Counted from the first letter of the stretch, positions 34,519 through 44,914 are shown. The stretch: 64,000 nt of DNA from Caulobacter segnis ATCC 21756 (GCF_000092285.1 NC_014100.1:4588001-4652000), one strand, 5' to 3'. Notes: generated by a model from the letters alone, not told the origin. Numbers and translations: made by a program.

Positions 34519-35859
34519 ATGGCCGATACGATCTTCGCCCTGGCCACGGCGGCCGGGCGGGCGGCGGTGGCCGTGGTGCGTATTTCGGGGCCGGCGACCT
34601 TGCGGACGGTCGAGGCGTTGGCGGGCAGGGCGCCCGCGCCGCGTATGGCCGCGTTGCGCAAGCTGCGGCATGACGGGGTAGAGCTGGACGAAGCCCTGGT
34701 TCTACGGTTCGAAGGTCCGGCCAGCTATACCGGGGAAGACAGCGCCGAGTTTCACGTGCATGGAGGCCGGGCCGTCGTCGAGGCGTTGCTGTCGGCGCTT
34801 TCCGGTCTGGGTCTGCGCCTGGCCGAGCCAGGCGAGTTCACGCGTCGCGCGTTCGAGAACGGCAAGCTGGACCTAGCCCAGGCTGAAGGCGTCGCCGACC
34901 TGATTGACGCCGAGACCGAGGCGCAGCGGCGGCAAGCTCTGGGGCAAGTCGGCGGGGCGCTAAGCCAGCGCTATGACCGCTGGCGGGACCTTTTGGTGCA
35001 GTCGCTGGCCATGCTGGAAGCGGCGGTGGATTTCCCCGACGAGGACCTCCCGGAAGAAGTGGCGGAGCGCGCGCGGCCAGGCCTGCGGGTTTTGGCTGAA
35101 GAGCTGGACGCGGCGCTCGCGGACGTTTCACGTGGTCGCCGGGTTCGCGACGGCTATCGCATCGCCTTGGTCGGCGCGCCGAACGCCGGCAAGAGCACGC
35201 TGCTCAACGGCCTGGTCGAGCGCGATGCGGCGATCGTCACCGACACACCGGGAACCACGCGTGACGTGATCGAGGTTCCACTGGTGCTGGGGGGCTATCG
35301 CGTCTTGATCGCCGACACGGCTGGCCTCCGCGAAACCGAGGACGCGATCGAAGCCGAAGGTGTGCGGCGGGCGCGGCGGTGGGCGGAGGAGGCGGATCTA
35401 CGCCTCTGGGTCGTCGATGGTTTTCACGTGAAACAGGTCGAGGCCCTTGAAAGCACGGTCCGCCCTGGCGACTGGCTTATCCTGAACAAGGCCGACATCG
35501 CGGCGGCGGATGCTCTAGAGGAGGCTTCGGCGCGGTGGGTCAGCGAGGGCCTCGTTGTTCGCCAACTGGCGGCGCGGCAAGAGGGAGCCGTCGCGGAGCT
35601 GCGGACCGACCTCGCCGCCCACGTGATCGAAGCTTTGTCCGGCGCGGAGTTCCCGGCGGCCACCCGCCTACGCCACGCGGAGCGCCTCTCGGAGGCGCGA
35701 GACTACTTGGCGCGGGCTCTTTCCGACATCGGCCTGGAGGTCGAGCTGGCCGCCGAGGATGTTCGCCTCGCGGCGCGGGCTCTCGAGAAGATCACCGGTC
35801 GGGTCGATCCTGAGGATGTCCTGGGCCGCGTCTTTTCGACCTTCTGCATCGGCAAATGA
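34519..35859 (+). CDS. mnmE: tRNA uridine-5-carboxymethylaminomethyl synthesis GTPase MnmE
   Basis: With MnmG it modifies wobble U34 in tRNAs reading A/G-ending codons. The 446 residues comprise an N-terminal folate-binding domain (about 1-115; [20 protein letters not shown]), helical domain, and an inserted G domain (about 215-370: G1 [10 protein letters not shown]2 TPGTTRD, G3 DTAGL, G4 NKAD). The C-terminal motif is FCIGK with the key cysteine. parS sites lie in its coding DNA; one encodes an FHVKQ segment in the G domain, so the protein has adapted to the DNA site. It precedes mnmG by 169 bp, with two more parS sites between. Confidence 0.95.
   Translation: MADTIFALATAAGRAAVAVVRISGPATLRTVEALAGRAPAPRMAALRKLRHDGVELDEALVLRFEGPASYTGEDSAEFHVHGGRAVVEALLSALSGLGLRLAEPGEFTRRAFENGKLDLAQAEGVADLIDAETEAQRRQALGQVGGALSQRYDRWRDLLVQSLAMLEAAVDFPDEDLPEEVAERARPGLRVLAEELDAALADVSRGRRVRDGYRIALVGAPNAGKSTLLNGLVERDAAIVTDTPGTTRDVIEVPLVLGGYRVLIADTAGLRETEDAIEAEGVRRARRWAEEADLRLWVVDGFHVKQVEALESTVRPGDWLILNKADIAAADALEEASARWVSEGLVVRQLAARQEGAVAELRTDLAAHVIEALSGAEFPAATRLRHAERLSEARDYLARALSDIGLEVELAAEDVRLAARALEKITGRVDPEDVLGRVFSTFCIGK
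35124..35139. promoter_or_regulatory. Weak parS-like site in mnmE
   Basis: CGTTTCACGTGGTCGC: the left half and centre of parS (GTTTCACGTG) are complete, the right half is not. Confidence 0.3.
35420..35435. promoter_or_regulatory. parS site in mnmE
   Basis: GTTTTCACGTGAAACA, 14 of 16 matches to TGTTTCACGTGAAACA. It encodes GFHVKQ in the G domain. Confidence 0.75.
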
Positions 35860-35875
35860 TGTTTCACGTGAAACC
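35860..35875. promoter_or_regulatory. parS site right after mnmE
   Basis: TGTTTCACGTGAAACC, 15 of 16 matches, overlapping the last base of the mnmE stop region. Confidence 0.9.
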
Positions 35876-35917
35876 CTCCCCATATTGTCCACAGCGCGCT
35901 CACAGCTGTGGCGGGGG

Positions 35918-35933
35918 TGTTTCACGTGAAACG
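35918..35933. promoter_or_regulatory. parS site between mnmE and mnmG
   Basis: TGTTTCACGTGAAACG, 15 of 16 matches, 58 bp from the preceding one. It lies about 8 kb from Cori. Confidence 0.9.
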
Positions 35934-36028
35934 CCGTCGACTCGGATCGACCCTCTCGGCTGATTGGCGTATATGTCGAGTCCAGCGCCCCCGCTTGTCC
36001 CGGGGGCGTTCGCATTGAGGCGAGCGTC

Positions 36029-37885
36029 TTGTCCAAGTCCTGGGATGTCATTGTCATCGGCGGCGGCCACGCCGGCTGTGAAGCGGCGGCCGCTTCCGCG
36101 CGCACGGGCGCGCGCACACTGCTTCTGACCCACAAGCTGGAAACCATCGGCGAGATGTCGTGTAACCCGGCCATTGGCGGCCTGGGCAAGGGTCATCTGG
36201 TCCGCGAGATCGACGCCCTGGATGGCGTCATGGGCCGTATGGCGGACAAGGCCGGCATCCAGTTCCGGATGCTGAACCGGTCGAAGGGTCCCGCCGTGCG
36301 CGGCCCGCGCTCGCAGATCGACCGCAAGCTCTATCGCGAGGCGATGCAGGCCGAGCTGTTTTCCACGGGAAACCTCGACATCATCGCCGCCGCCGCCGAG
36401 GACCTGATCGTCGAGGACGGCAAGGTTGCGGGGGCCATGGACGGGGAAGGGCGCACTTACCGCGCTCCTCGCGTGATCCTGACCACCGGCACTTTCCTGA
36501 AGGGCGTCATCCACCGCGGCGAGGAACGCATCCCCGCCGGCCGCGTCGGCGACCAGCCGGCGATCGGCCTGTCGGATCGCCTCTATGGTCTCGGCTTCCA
36601 GATGGGCCGTCTGAAGACGGGCACGCCGGCGCGCCTGGACGGCCGCACGATCGCCTGGGACCGCCTGGACAGCCAGGCGGCGGACGACGAGCCGGTCCCG
36701 TTCTCGTATCTGAACGATAAGATCGACGTGCCGCAGATCGCCTGTGGCGTGACCTTCACGACGGAAGAGACCCACCGGATCATCGCCGAGCGGATCGGTG
36801 AGTCCCTGGTCTATAGCGGCCGCGCCACGGGTGTCGGCCCCCGCTATTGCCCGTCGATCGAGGACAAGGTCGTCCGCTTCGCCGACAAGACCAGCCACCA
36901 GATCTTCCTGGAGCCCGAGGGCCTGGACGACCCGACGGTCTATCCGAACGGCATTTCCACGTCGGTCTCCGAAGAGACCCAGCTGCTGTTCCTGCGCACC
37001 ATCCCCGGCCTCGAGACTGTCGAGGTCCTGCGCTACGGCTATGCGATCGAATACGACTACGTGGATCCGCGCGAGCTCTACGCCACGCTGGAGACCAAGC
37101 GCCTGCCGGGCCTGTACCTCGCGGGCCAGATCAATGGTACCACGGGTTACGAAGAGGCCGGCGCCCAGGGCCTGGTCGCCGGCCTGAACGCGGCCCTGGC
37201 CGAGCAGGGCCGGGAGCCCGTCGTGTTCGCCCGCGACGAGGCCTATATCGGCGTGATGATCGACGACCTTGTCACCCGTGGCGTCACCGAGCCCTATCGG
37301 ATGTTCACCAGCCGGGCCGAGTTCCGGCTTACCTTGCGCGCCGACAACGCCGACCAGCGCTTGACCGATCGCGGCGTCGCCCTGGGCGTGGTCGGAGAGC
37401 GTCGCGCCACGGCTTGGGCCGAGAAGAAGGCGCGTCTGGAGGCTGCTCGCGCCTTCGCCCGCTCGGTCAGCCTGACCCCGAACGAGGCGGTGAAGGCCGG
37501 CTTCAAAGTCAATAGCGACGGCGTCCGCCGCGACGTCTTCGCCATGCTGGCCTATCCGGACGTGACGCTCGACGACCTCGGCCGCGTCTGGCCCGAGGTT
37601 TTCACGTGGAACACCGACGTCCGCGAGCAGATCGAGATCGAGGCGGCCTATGCCGGCTATCTGGATCGCCAACGCGCCGACGCGGAGTCGCTCCGCAAGG
37701 ACGAGGACCTGCGCCTGCCGGCCGATCTCGACTATGCCGACATCGGCAGTCTGTCGAACGAGGTCCGCGAGAAGCTGGCCCGCGTTCGGCCGCTGACCCT
37801 GGGCCAGGCTGCCCGTATCGAGGGCGTGACGCCAGGAGCGCTGACCGCGCTGCTGGCCCACGTGCGGCGCACCCGTGCAGCCTGA
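36029..37885 (+). CDS. mnmG: tRNA uridine-5-carboxymethylaminomethyl synthesis enzyme MnmG
   Basis: FAD partner of MnmE (older name gidA). TTG 36029 with GAGG nine bases upstream gives 618 residues starting [20 protein letters not shown], the dinucleotide-binding motif. Further motifs are [25 protein letters not shown] (shortened here to [14 protein letters not shown]), [10 protein letters not shown] and [10 protein letters not shown], and the C-terminal domain ends [13 protein letters not shown] parS-like site lies near codon 525 (37598). The end overlaps rsmG by 11 bases, so mnmG-rsmG-parA form one operon. Confidence 0.95.
   Translation: MSKSWDVIVIGGGHAGCEAAAASARTGARTLLLTHKLETIGEMSCNPAIGGLGKGHLVREIDALDGVMGRMADKAGIQFRMLNRSKGPAVRGPRSQIDRKLYREAMQAELFSTGNLDIIAAAAEDLIVEDGKVAGAMDGEGRTYRAPRVILTTGTFLKGVIHRGEERIPAGRVGDQPAIGLSDRLYGLGFQMGRLKTGTPARLDGRTIAWDRLDSQAADDEPVPFSYLNDKIDVPQIACGVTFTTEETHRIIAERIGESLVYSGRATGVGPRYCPSIEDKVVRFADKTSHQIFLEPEGLDDPTVYPNGISTSVSEETQLLFLRTIPGLETVEVLRYGYAIEYDYVDPRELYATLETKRLPGLYLAGQINGTTGYEEAGAQGLVAGLNAALAEQGREPVVFARDEAYIGVMIDDLVTRGVTEPYRMFTSRAEFRLTLRADNADQRLTDRGVALGVVGERRATAWAEKKARLEAARAFARSVSLTPNEAVKAGFKVNSDGVRRDVFAMLAYPDVTLDDLGRVWPEVFTWNTDVREQIEIEAAYAGYLDRQRADAESLRKDEDLRLPADLDYADIGSLSNEVREKLARVRPLTLGQAARIEGVTPGALTALLAHVRRTRAA
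37598..37613. promoter_or_regulatory. parS-like site in mnmG
   Basis: GTTTTCACGTGGAACA, 13 of 16 matches to parS; encodes VFTWNT. Confidence 0.55.
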
Positions 37886-38540
37886 AGCCCTTCAAGAGAG
37901 AATAGAAGTCGCCGAACCCCCGGTCCTCGACGCGGCGGGCTATCAGGCCCTGACCGGCGCCAGCGACGTCCAGATCGCCGATCTGGCCCGGTTCCAAGAG
38001 CTGCTGGCCGAGTGGAATGAGGTCATGAACCTCGTGGGCCCGCTGACCATCGCCACCTACTGGACCCGCCACGCGCTCGATAGCTCGCAGTTGCTCGACC
38101 TGGCGCCGGAAGCGAACACCTGGGCGGATCTCGGCGCCGGCGCCGGTCTGCCCGGGGTCGTGCTGGCCATACTTCTGAAGGGTAGGGCCGGGGCGAAGGT
38201 TCATCTGGTCGAGTCGATGGCCAAGCGCTGCCGCTTCCTCGAGGTGGTCGCCAAGGACCTCGACCTGCCGGTCCAGATCCACAACGCCCGCGCCGAGGAC
38301 CTGAAGCTGAAGGTCGAGATCGTGACGGCGCGCGCCTGCGCCCCGATGACCAAGCTGCTGGGCTTCGCCGAACCGTATCTGCGCAGCGGCGCGACCGGCC
38401 TGTTCCTGAAGGGGCAGGATGTCGCGACCGAGCTTTCCGAGGCCGCCAAGGCTTGGAAGTTCGACGCCGAGTTGCGACCTAGCCAAAGCGACCCTCGCGG
38501 TCGGATCGTTCAAGTGAAGGGGCTGACCCGTGTCCGCTAA
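37875..38540 (+). CDS. rsmG: 16S rRNA (guanine-527-N7) methyltransferase RsmG
   Basis: AdoMet-dependent methylation of 16S rRNA G527 (gidB). The GTG at 37875 overlaps the mnmG stop and gives 221 residues. The AdoMet loop is [17 protein letters not shown], with [17 protein letters not shown] next and [12 protein letters not shown] after it; [13 protein letters not shown] near residue 50 is the RsmG N-terminal motif. The stop overlaps the parA GTG by 11 bases. Confidence 0.95.
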   Translation: MQPEALQERIEVAEPPVLDAAGYQALTGASDVQIADLARFQELLAEWNEVMNLVGPLTIATYWTRHALDSSQLLDLAPEANTWADLGAGAGLPGVVLAILLKGRAGAKVHLVESMAKRCRFLEVVAKDLDLPVQIHNARAEDLKLKVEIVTARACAPMTKLLGFAEPYLRSGATGLFLKGQDVATELSEAAKAWKFDAELRPSQSDPRGRIVQVKGLTRVR

Positions 38541-39333
38541 TGCTCTCCGCGTCCTGGCGATCGCCAACCAGAAAGGCGGCGTGGGCAAGACCACGACCGC
38601 GATCAATCTGGGCACGGCCCTGGCGGCCTGCGGCGAGAAGGTGCTGCTGATCGACGCCGACCCCCAGGGCAACTGCTCGACGGGTCTGGGCATTGGCCGC
38701 ACCCAGCGCCGGACCACGCTCTATGACGTGCTGATGGGCGAGTCGCCGGTGGTGGACGCCGCCGTGAGGACGGAGCTCCCAGGCCTGGACGTCATACCGG
38801 CCGACGCCGATCTGTCGGGTATCGAGATCGAGCTCGGTCAGACCGCGCGCCGGTCATACCGGCTGCGCGACGCGCTGGAGGCCATCCGCGCCAATGGTCC
38901 CTATACCTATGTCCTGATCGATTGCCCGCCGTCGCTGAACGTGCTGACCGTCAACGCCATGACCGCCGCCGACGCGGTGTTCGTGCCCCTGCAGTGCGAG
39001 TTCTTCGCCCTGGAAGGCTTGACCCAGCTGATGCGGACGATCGAGCGCGTGCGTGGCAGCCTGAACCCGCACCTGGAGATCCAGGGCGTGGTGCTGACCA
39101 TGTACGACCGCCGCAACAGCCTGTCGGAGCAGGTCGCCCACGATGTCCGCGCCCACTTCGGCGACAAGGTCTATGACGCGGTGATCCCGCGGAATGTGCG
39201 CGTCTCGGAAGCCCCGTCGTTCGGCAAGCCGGTGCTGCTGTACGACCTGAAGTGCGCCGGCAGCCAAGCCTATCTGAAGCTGGCCCGCGAGGTGATCAGC
39301 CGCGAACGCGACCGCCAGGCCAAGGCCGCCTAA
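38530..39333 (+). CDS. parA: Chromosome partitioning ATPase ParA
   Basis: ParA dimers coat the nucleoid and draw the ParB-parS complex to the new pole; it is essential in Caulobacter. The 267 residues have the deviant Walker A NQKGGVGKTTT near residue 14, LLIDADPQGNCSTGLG, the YVLIDCPPSLNVLTVNAM Walker B region, and the late AYLKLAREVISRER. GTG 38530 is inside the rsmG end, so translation is coupled. parB follows 83 bp downstream. Confidence 0.97.
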   Translation: MSANALRVLAIANQKGGVGKTTTAINLGTALAACGEKVLLIDADPQGNCSTGLGIGRTQRRTTLYDVLMGESPVVDAAVRTELPGLDVIPADADLSGIEIELGQTARRSYRLRDALEAIRANGPYTYVLIDCPPSLNVLTVNAMTAADAVFVPLQCEFFALEGLTQLMRTIERVRGSLNPHLEIQGVVLTMYDRRNSLSEQVAHDVRAHFGDKVYDAVIPRNVRVSEAPSFGKPVLLYDLKCAGSQAYLKLAREVISRERDRQAKAA

Positions 39334-39416
39334 AGCCGCTTTGACTCGACCTTTTGAATTAGAATCGAAGCTTGACTGAGATAGTGATGGAGTCCGCCGT
39401 GGTGGGAGAGCCGGGT

Positions 39417-40301
39417 ATGGCCGAAGGGCGTCGGGGACTGGGACGCGGTCTGTCCGCCCTGTTGGGCGAGGTCGAGACCGCGCCGGCTCAAGCGCCGGGC
39501 GATCAAACCGCCGGGTCGCGGGAAGCGCCGATCGAACTGCTGAAGCGCAATCCTGACCAGCCGCGCCGGACCTTCCGCGAGGAGGATCTGGAGGACCTGT
39601 CCAATTCGATCCGTGAGAAGGGCGTCCTTCAGCCGATCCTCGTCCGGCCGGCGCCCGGCGCGCCAGGCGAATACCAGATCGTCGCCGGTGAACGCCGCTG
39701 GCGCGCGGCCCAGCGGGCCGGCCTGCGCAGTGTTCCGATCATGGTGCGCGAGCTGGACGATCTGGCGGTGCTGGAAATCGGCATCATCGAAAACGTCCAG
39801 CGCGCCGACCTGAACGTCCTCGAAGAAGCGCTTTCGTACAAAGTGCTTATGGAGAAGTTCGAACGGACGCAGGACGCGATCGCCCAGACGATCGGCAAGA
39901 GCCGCAGCCATGTGGCCAACACCCTGCGTCTTCTGGCCCTACCGGAGGAGGTCCAGTCATACCTGGTCAGCGGCGAGCTGTCGGCCGGTCACGCCCGCGC
40001 GATCGCCGCCGCGGCCGATCCGGTGGCCTTGGCCAAGCAGATCATCGAAGGCGGTCTCTCGGTCCGCGAGACCGAGGCCCTGGCCCGCAAGACGCCGACA
40101 GCGCCCTCGGCCAAGAACAAGGGCGGCCGTCCGCCCAAGGTCAAGGACACCGACACCCAGGCCCTCGAGGCCGACCTGTCGTCGGTGCTGGGCCTGGACG
40201 TCTCGATCGACCATCGCGGCGCGGCGGGCTCGATCACCATCAGCTATGCGACGCTCGAGCAGCTGGACGACCTCTGTAATCGCCTGACCCGAGGGGTCTG
40301 A
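39417..40301 (+). CDS. parB: Chromosome partitioning protein ParB (parS-binding CTPase)
   Basis: CTP-dependent clamp that loads at parS and spreads, needed for segregation and MipZ control of division. ATG 39417 with GGGAG upstream gives 294 residues starting MAEGRRGLGRGLSALLGE, the same start as C. crescentus ParB as I recall; an in-frame start at 39372 is less likely. CTP-binding motifs are GERRWRAAQ and ENVQRADLN, the helix-turn-helix is about residues 145-175 (IAQTIGKSRSHVANTLRLL), and the C-terminal dimerisation domain ends CNRLTRGV. The parS cluster is 3.5-6.4 kb upstream. A terminator follows at 40396. Confidence 0.97.
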   Translation: MAEGRRGLGRGLSALLGEVETAPAQAPGDQTAGSREAPIELLKRNPDQPRRTFREEDLEDLSNSIREKGVLQPILVRPAPGAPGEYQIVAGERRWRAAQRAGLRSVPIMVRELDDLAVLEIGIIENVQRADLNVLEEALSYKVLMEKFERTQDAIAQTIGKSRSHVANTLRLLALPEEVQSYLVSGELSAGHARAIAAAADPVALAKQIIEGGLSVRETEALARKTPTAPSAKNKGGRPPKVKDTDTQALEADLSSVLGLDVSIDHRGAAGSITISYATLEQLDDLCNRLTRGV

Positions 40302-40395
40302 TTTCCGATCCGTTCAGGCGCACCTAAAAGCGTGCGGATGAGCGATTTTCGGCTCCAAAAAGGCGCTATGAAAATCGCCTCTGTCGCGCACCGAG

Positions 40396-40430
40396 CGGCG
40401 CCTTTCCGTACTCCGGGAGGCGCCGTTTTC
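40396..40430 (+). terminator. Rho-independent terminator after parB
   Basis: CGGCGCCT at 40396-40403 and AGGCGCCG at 40418-40425, followed by TTTTC, 95 bp past the parB stop. Confidence 0.75.
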
Positions 40431-40551
40431 GTGAGGCGAGGGCGGTCTCTGGCGATTTCCAGCGCAAACGCTTGTCGTGTAAGGCTTTCTTGGAAAGCGT
40501 CCACAGCGCCGCAAAGCGGGTATTTGGGGCGGTTTCGGCCGGTCCATCTCC

Positions 40552-40657
40552 GTGTCATCCCGGAAGCCTCGAAGAGGCTATCCGGGACCCAGGGGTCAAG
40601 CTCTGTGCGGTAGCCCCTGGGTCCCGGCTCTGCGCTTCGCTTCGGCCGGGATGACAC
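40552..40657. repeat. Dispersed palindromic repeat, type A, copy 1
   Basis: A 106-bp element framed by GTGTCATCCCGG (40552-40563) and CCGGGATGACAC (40646-40657), with an inner perfect repeat CCGGGACCCAGGGG (40582-40595) and CCCCTGGGTCCCGG (40614-40627). The whole could fold into one long interrupted hairpin. Copy 2 is at 48823-48923. Confidence 0.85.
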
Positions 40658-40698
40658 GCGAAAGTGGTGGGGAAATTTTTTGGGCGTAGAGGCCGCCC

Positions 40699-41751
40699 CT
40701 ACAGCCCCAAACGCCGCGCCCGCCCCGCGATCATCAGCGCCAGGCGCTCGGCGATCAGCTGGTCGGGGGAGCCGGAGGTCTTGCAGGCGCGGTCGGCGTT
40801 CAGCACCTCGCCCTGGATCTCCAGGATGGCCTCGAGGTTCCAGGCGCGGGCTTGGCGCAGGAATTCGCGCTCCTGCTTCCAGAAGACGCCGGAGGCCTTG
40901 GCCGCCGCCTGCAGGTCGACGCCGTTCTTGTGCAGGGTCAGGACACGGCGCAGGCGGCCCAGGTAGTAGCTGATGGCCCGGACGGCGGCCGGACCGCCTT
41001 CGCCCTCGGCGGCGGCGCGGCGTAGGGCGGCCTGGGCGGCTCCGACCTTGCCGCCGAAGGCGTCGGCGGCCGCGTCGCTGAGCGAAGCCTCGGGCTCGAC
41101 GCCCAGAAAGTCGGTCAGGTCGGCGGCGGTGGCGTTGATCCCGCTGCCGGGACCGAGGAACAGCGCCAGACGCTCGATCTCGGCGCGAGCCACGCCGCGC
41201 TCCTTGGGCAGGCGCGAGACGAACAGATCGAGCGCCTCGCTGTTCAGGCTGACCTTGTCATTGGCCAGCGTATCCCGCGTCAGGCGCGCCAGATCCCCGG
41301 CCTCGTCCTCGTAGCAGGGGATGACGGCGCAGCCGCTGGCCTTCTCGCCCACCTTGCGCAGCTGGGAGTCGCGACCCAGGGCTCCGGCCTCGATCAGGAA
41401 GAAGGCGTCGGGATTGAGATGGCCCTCGACGTGGCGGGTGACCGCCTCGGCGGCGGCCTTGTCGGGCCCGGCCTTTTCGCCGTTCAGGCGCAGGCGCACC
41501 AGGCGGCGACCGCCCATCAGCGACATCGCCGAGAGCTCGTCCTCCAGCTTGGCCGGATCGGCCTCGACGTCGCTTTCGGTCAGCTGGGCGGTGTCGAAGG
41601 GGTCGTCCGGGCGCTCGACCACGCGCTTGGCCAGGGCGTTGGCGCGATCGCGCACGACGCCCCGGTCCTTGCCGTAGATGACCACGGCCCGGATGTCCGG
41701 GGTCGGCTCCTTCAGGAAGCGTTCGACGTCCGGACGCTTGGAGAGGATCAT
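40699..41751 (-). CDS. holA: DNA polymerase III delta subunit
   Basis: The delta subunit opens the beta clamp in the clamp loader. The 350 residues show the HolA order: AVVIYGKDRGVVRDRA near the start, ELSAMSLMGGRRLVRLRL, NPDAFFLIEAGAL, then LFVSRLPKERGVARAEIERLALF and the C-terminal domain with SYYLGRLRRVLTL. It is the last gene of leuS-lptE-holA. A long hairpin (41765-41811) sits just before its ribosome-binding site GGAAGAA. Confidence 0.92.
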   Translation of the reverse strand: MILSKRPDVERFLKEPTPDIRAVVIYGKDRGVVRDRANALAKRVVERPDDPFDTAQLTESDVEADPAKLEDELSAMSLMGGRRLVRLRLNGEKAGPDKAAAEAVTRHVEGHLNPDAFFLIEAGALGRDSQLRKVGEKASGCAVIPCYEDEAGDLARLTRDTLANDKVSLNSEALDLFVSRLPKERGVARAEIERLALFLGPGSGINATAADLTDFLGVEPEASLSDAAADAFGGKVGAAQAALRRAAAEGEGGPAAVRAISYYLGRLRRVLTLHKNGVDLQAAAKASGVFWKQEREFLRQARAWNLEAILEIQGEVLNADRACKTSGSPDQLIAERLALMIAGRARRLGL

Positions 41752-41764
41752 TTCTTCTTCCTTC

Positions 41765-41811
41765 GAGCGTGGCGGGCGCCGAAACCGCTCACACTTTCGG
41801 CCGCCACGCTC
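41765..41811 (-). promoter_or_regulatory. Long hairpin between lptE and holA
   Basis: GAGCGTGGCGG (41765-41775) and CCGCCACGCTC (41801-41811) are an 11-bp perfect stem, extended inward by CCGAAA/TTTCGG. It covers the lptE stop and lies 13 bp before the holA start. No T run follows, so it may stabilise or process mRNA rather than end it. Confidence 0.55.
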
Positions 41812-42323
41812 TAGGCGGGTTTCCGGCCCGCCAGCCAGGTGGCGAGGTCCAGCTGGATCTTGCGGGCCGCCTCGGTCGCCGCGCGCTCCTGACCGTCCTG
41901 CTGGGCCGCGATGGCCGCGTAGGGCTGGTCGGCGGAGTCGTAGGTCACGGAGACCTCGGTATAGCCCTTGTGGACCTCAGCGCCCGTCTTGGCGTCCAGC
42001 AGCCGCCAGGTGACGCTCATGCGCAGCTCGTAGCGATTGGCGACGTTGTCGAGGCGCACGCCGCGGGCGAAGCGTTGCTCATTGACCCCGAAGGCCAGCT
42101 TGTACGCCGCCGGCGTGCCCTGGCGATGCGCCAGGGCGTCGTCCAGTTGCTCGCGGAGCAGATAGCCTCCGCGCCCTTCGGCGGCGATGGTCTCGATGCC
42201 CGAGAGGCCGCCCTCGACCCCCGGACGGGCATAGAGGGGCGTGAAGCCGCAGGCCGAGACGCCGAGACACGAGAGCGCCAGAAGCGATGTTCTAAGGGCG
42301 CCGATCACCAGGAAGCGTTTCAT
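41811..42323 (-). CDS. lptE: LPS-assembly lipoprotein LptE
   Basis: LptE plugs the LptD barrel that inserts lipopolysaccharide in the outer membrane. The 170-residue precursor has a lipobox LSCLGVSAC, after which the mature protein begins CGFTPLYARP, the hallmark start of LptE. GYLLREQLDDALAHR and YAAIAAQQDGQERAATEAARKI are shared segments. The gene starts 5 bp after leuS; the leuS-lptE-holA order is conserved in many proteobacteria. Confidence 0.93.
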   Translation of the reverse strand: MKRFLVIGALRTSLLALSCLGVSACGFTPLYARPGVEGGLSGIETIAAEGRGGYLLREQLDDALAHRQGTPAAYKLAFGVNEQRFARGVRLDNVANRYELRMSVTWRLLDAKTGAEVHKGYTEVSVTYDSADQPYAAIAAQQDGQERAATEAARKIQLDLATWLAGRKPA

Positions 42324-42328
42324 CGGTC

Positions 42329-44914
42329 TCAGTTGGCCACGATGTTGACGATGCGGTCCTTCACCACGATCACCTTGCGGACCGTGACGCCCTCAAGGTG
42401 GGCCATGATGTTGGGATCCGCCAGCGCGATTTTGGTCACTTCGTCGTCCGGGGCGCCGGCCTTGACCTTCACCTCGCCGCGACGCTTGCCGTTGATCTGG
42501 ATCGGCAGGACGCGTTCGTCGTCCGCCGCCAGGGCCGGGTCGGCCTTGGGCCACGGTGCGTCGACCACCATGCCCTCGCCCCCGATCTTGGCCCAGGCTT
42601 CCTCGGCCAGGTGGGGCGTGAAGGGGGCGACCAGGCGGGCCAGGATGTTCAGGGCCTCGGCGCGGGCGGCCAGGACGGCGTTGCTGGCGCCTTCAGCCGG
42701 AGCGGCCTTCAGGGCGTTCAGGAACTCGTACAGGCGCGCCACGCCGCTGTTGAAGCGGAAGCCCTCGATGCTGTCGGTGACGAAGCCGATCAGCTTGTGA
42801 GCGGCCTTGCGCAGGGCCAGGGCGGCCTCGTCGCTGTCGTCATGGGCGAAGTCGCCGGCCGGCTGGCTGTCGAACTCGTTCCACAGACGGTGCGTGAAGC
42901 GCCAGCTGCCCTCGACGCCGGCGTTGGTCCACTGGACGTCGCGCTCGGGCGGGCTGTCGGACATCACGAACAGGCGCGCGGCGTCGACGCCGTAGGCCTC
43001 GAAGATGTCCTCGGGGGCGACGACGTTCTTCTTGGACTTCGACATCTTCTCGATGTCGCCGATGACGATCGGCGCGCCGGTCTTGGCGTGCTTGGCGGTG
43101 CGGGTATTGCCTTCGACGGCGATCACCACGTCCGAGGGCTCGACCCACTCGCCGGCCTCGTTCTTGTAGGCCTCGTGGGTGACCATGCCTTGCGTGAACA
43201 GGCCGGCGAACGGCTCCTCGACCGAGACCAGGCCCTCGTCCTTCAGGGCGCGGGTGATGAAGCGGGCGTACAGCAGGTGCAGGATCGCGTGCTCGACGCC
43301 GCCGATATACTGGTCGACCGGCAGCCAGTAGTCGGCCGCGGCCTTGCCGACCGGCTCGGCGGCCTGGGTGTCGGCGAAGCGGGCGAAGTACCAGCTGCTG
43401 TCGATGAAGGTGTCCAGCGTGTCGGTTTCACGCTCGGCCTTGCCGCCGCAGGACGGGCAGGTCGTGTGACGCCAGGTCGGGTGGCGCAGCAGCGGGTTGC
43501 CCGGCTTGTCGAAGGTGACGTCCTCGGGCAGGGCCACGGGCAGCTGGTCCTCGGGGACCGGAACGACGCCGCAGGCCTCGCAGTGGATCACCGGGATCGG
43601 GCAGCCCCAATAGCGCTGACGCGAGACGCCCCAGTCGCGCAGGCGATAGACGGTCGCGCCCTGGCCCTGGTTGGCGGCCTCGATACGGGCGATGGCCTCG
43701 GCCTTGGCGGCCTCCACGTCCATGCCGTCCAGGAAGCTGGAATTGAAGATCTTGCCGGGGCCGACATAGGCTTCCTTGCCGACCTGGAAGGTCGCCGGAT
43801 CCTCGCCGTTGGGCAGCACCACCGGCAGGACCGGCAGGTCGTACTTGCGGGCGAAGTCCAGGTCGCGCTGGTCGTGGGCCGGGCAGGCGAAGATCGCGCC
43901 CGTGCCGTAGTCCATCAGGATGAAGTTGGCGATCCAGACGGGTAGGGTGATCGACGGGTCCAGGGGGTGCTTCACCCGCAGGCCGGTGTCGTAGCCCAGC
44001 TTTTCGGCGCTTTCGATCTCGGCTTCCGAGGTGCCGCCCTTGCGGCAGTCGGCGATGAACTGCTGGATCTGCGGGTTCTCGACCGCCAGCTGCTCGGCCA
44101 GCGGATGCTCGGGCGCGATGCCGACGAAGCTGGCGCCGAACAGGGTGTCGGGACGGGTGGTGTAGACCTCCAGCCCCTCGGCCAGGCCGTCGGGCGCCTC
44201 GCCGTCGAACTGGAACTTGAAGCGCAGGCCCTTGGAGCGGCCGATCCAGTTCTCCTGCATCAGGCGAACCTTGTCGGGCCAGCGGTCCAGGGTCTTCAGG
44301 CCGTCGATCAGGGCGTCGGCGTAGTCGGTGATGCGCAGGAACCACTGGGTCAACTTGCGCTTCTCGACCGTCGCGCCCGAGCGCCAGCCCTTGCCGTCGA
44401 TGACCTGCTCGTTGGCCAGGACGGTCATGTCGACCGGGTCCCAGTTGACCGAGGCTTCCTTGCGATAGACCAGGCCGCGCTTCAACAGGCGCAGGAACCA
44501 GGCCTGCTGCTTGCCGTAATATTCCGGGTCGCAGGTGGCGAACTCGCGCGACCAGTCGATCGAGATGCCCAGCGCCTTCAGCTGCTCGCGCATGGCGGCG
44601 ATGTTGTCGTAGGTCCAGCCCTTGGGGTGGACGCCGCGCTCCATGGCCGCGTTCTCGGCGGGCATGCCGAACGCGTCCCAGCCCATCGGGTGCAGGACGT
44701 TGAAGCCCTGGGCGCGCTTGTAGCGGGCCACCACGTCGCCCATGGCGTAGTTGCGCACGTGGCCCATGTGGATGCGGCCCGACGGATACGGGAACATCTC
44801 GAGGACGTAGTACTTCGGACGGCCGTCGTTGATCTCGCCGGTCTTGAAGACGTCGGCCTTCGCCCAGGCTTCACGCCACTTGGGCTCGGTGTCTTTGGGA
44901 TTGTAGCGGGCCAT
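42329..44914 (-). CDS. leuS: Leucyl-tRNA synthetase
   Basis: Charges tRNA-Leu. The 861 residues carry the class I motifs: a HIGH variant in [14 protein letters not shown] (about residue 45), the CP1 editing domain with [28 protein letters not shown] (about 640), an anticodon domain, and the C-terminal [17 protein letters not shown]. No truncation is visible. Start at ATG 44914. First gene of the leuS-lptE-holA operon. Confidence 0.97.
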   Translation of the reverse strand: MARYNPKDTEPKWREAWAKADVFKTGEINDGRPKYYVLEMFPYPSGRIHMGHVRNYAMGDVVARYKRAQGFNVLHPMGWDAFGMPAENAAMERGVHPKGWTYDNIAAMREQLKALGISIDWSREFATCDPEYYGKQQAWFLRLLKRGLVYRKEASVNWDPVDMTVLANEQVIDGKGWRSGATVEKRKLTQWFLRITDYADALIDGLKTLDRWPDKVRLMQENWIGRSKGLRFKFQFDGEAPDGLAEGLEVYTTRPDTLFGASFVGIAPEHPLAEQLAVENPQIQQFIADCRKGGTSEAEIESAEKLGYDTGLRVKHPLDPSITLPVWIANFILMDYGTGAIFACPAHDQRDLDFARKYDLPVLPVVLPNGEDPATFQVGKEAYVGPGKIFNSSFLDGMDVEAAKAEAIARIEAANQGQGATVYRLRDWGVSRQRYWGCPIPVIHCEACGVVPVPEDQLPVALPEDVTFDKPGNPLLRHPTWRHTTCPSCGGKAERETDTLDTFIDSSWYFARFADTQAAEPVGKAAADYWLPVDQYIGGVEHAILHLLYARFITRALKDEGLVSVEEPFAGLFTQGMVTHEAYKNEAGEWVEPSDVVIAVEGNTRTAKHAKTGAPIVIGDIEKMSKSKKNVVAPEDIFEAYGVDAARLFVMSDSPPERDVQWTNAGVEGSWRFTHRLWNEFDSQPAGDFAHDDSDEAALALRKAAHKLIGFVTDSIEGFRFNSGVARLYEFLNALKAAPAEGASNAVLAARAEALNILARLVAPFTPHLAEEAWAKIGGEGMVVDAPWPKADPALAADDERVLPIQINGKRRGEVKVKAGAPDDEVTKIALADPNIMAHLEGVTVRKVIVVKDRIVNIVAN

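Larger units (their letters stand above)
40302..40698. other. Gap between convergent parB and holA
   Basis: The 397-bp gap has no credible gene. It holds a 9-bp inverted repeat (GCGATTTTC 40342-40350, GAAAATCGC 40370-40378), the parB terminator (40396-40430), and a 106-bp palindromic repeat (40552-40657). The remaining stretch, 40431-40551, shows nothing I can name. Confidence 0.6.

Noticed and set aside
34748..34763. AGTTTCACGTGCATGG, a parS-like half
   Set aside because: Only GTTTCACGTG is conserved and the right arm is lost (11 of 16); it encodes EFHVHG of MnmE and is probably chance or a decayed site.
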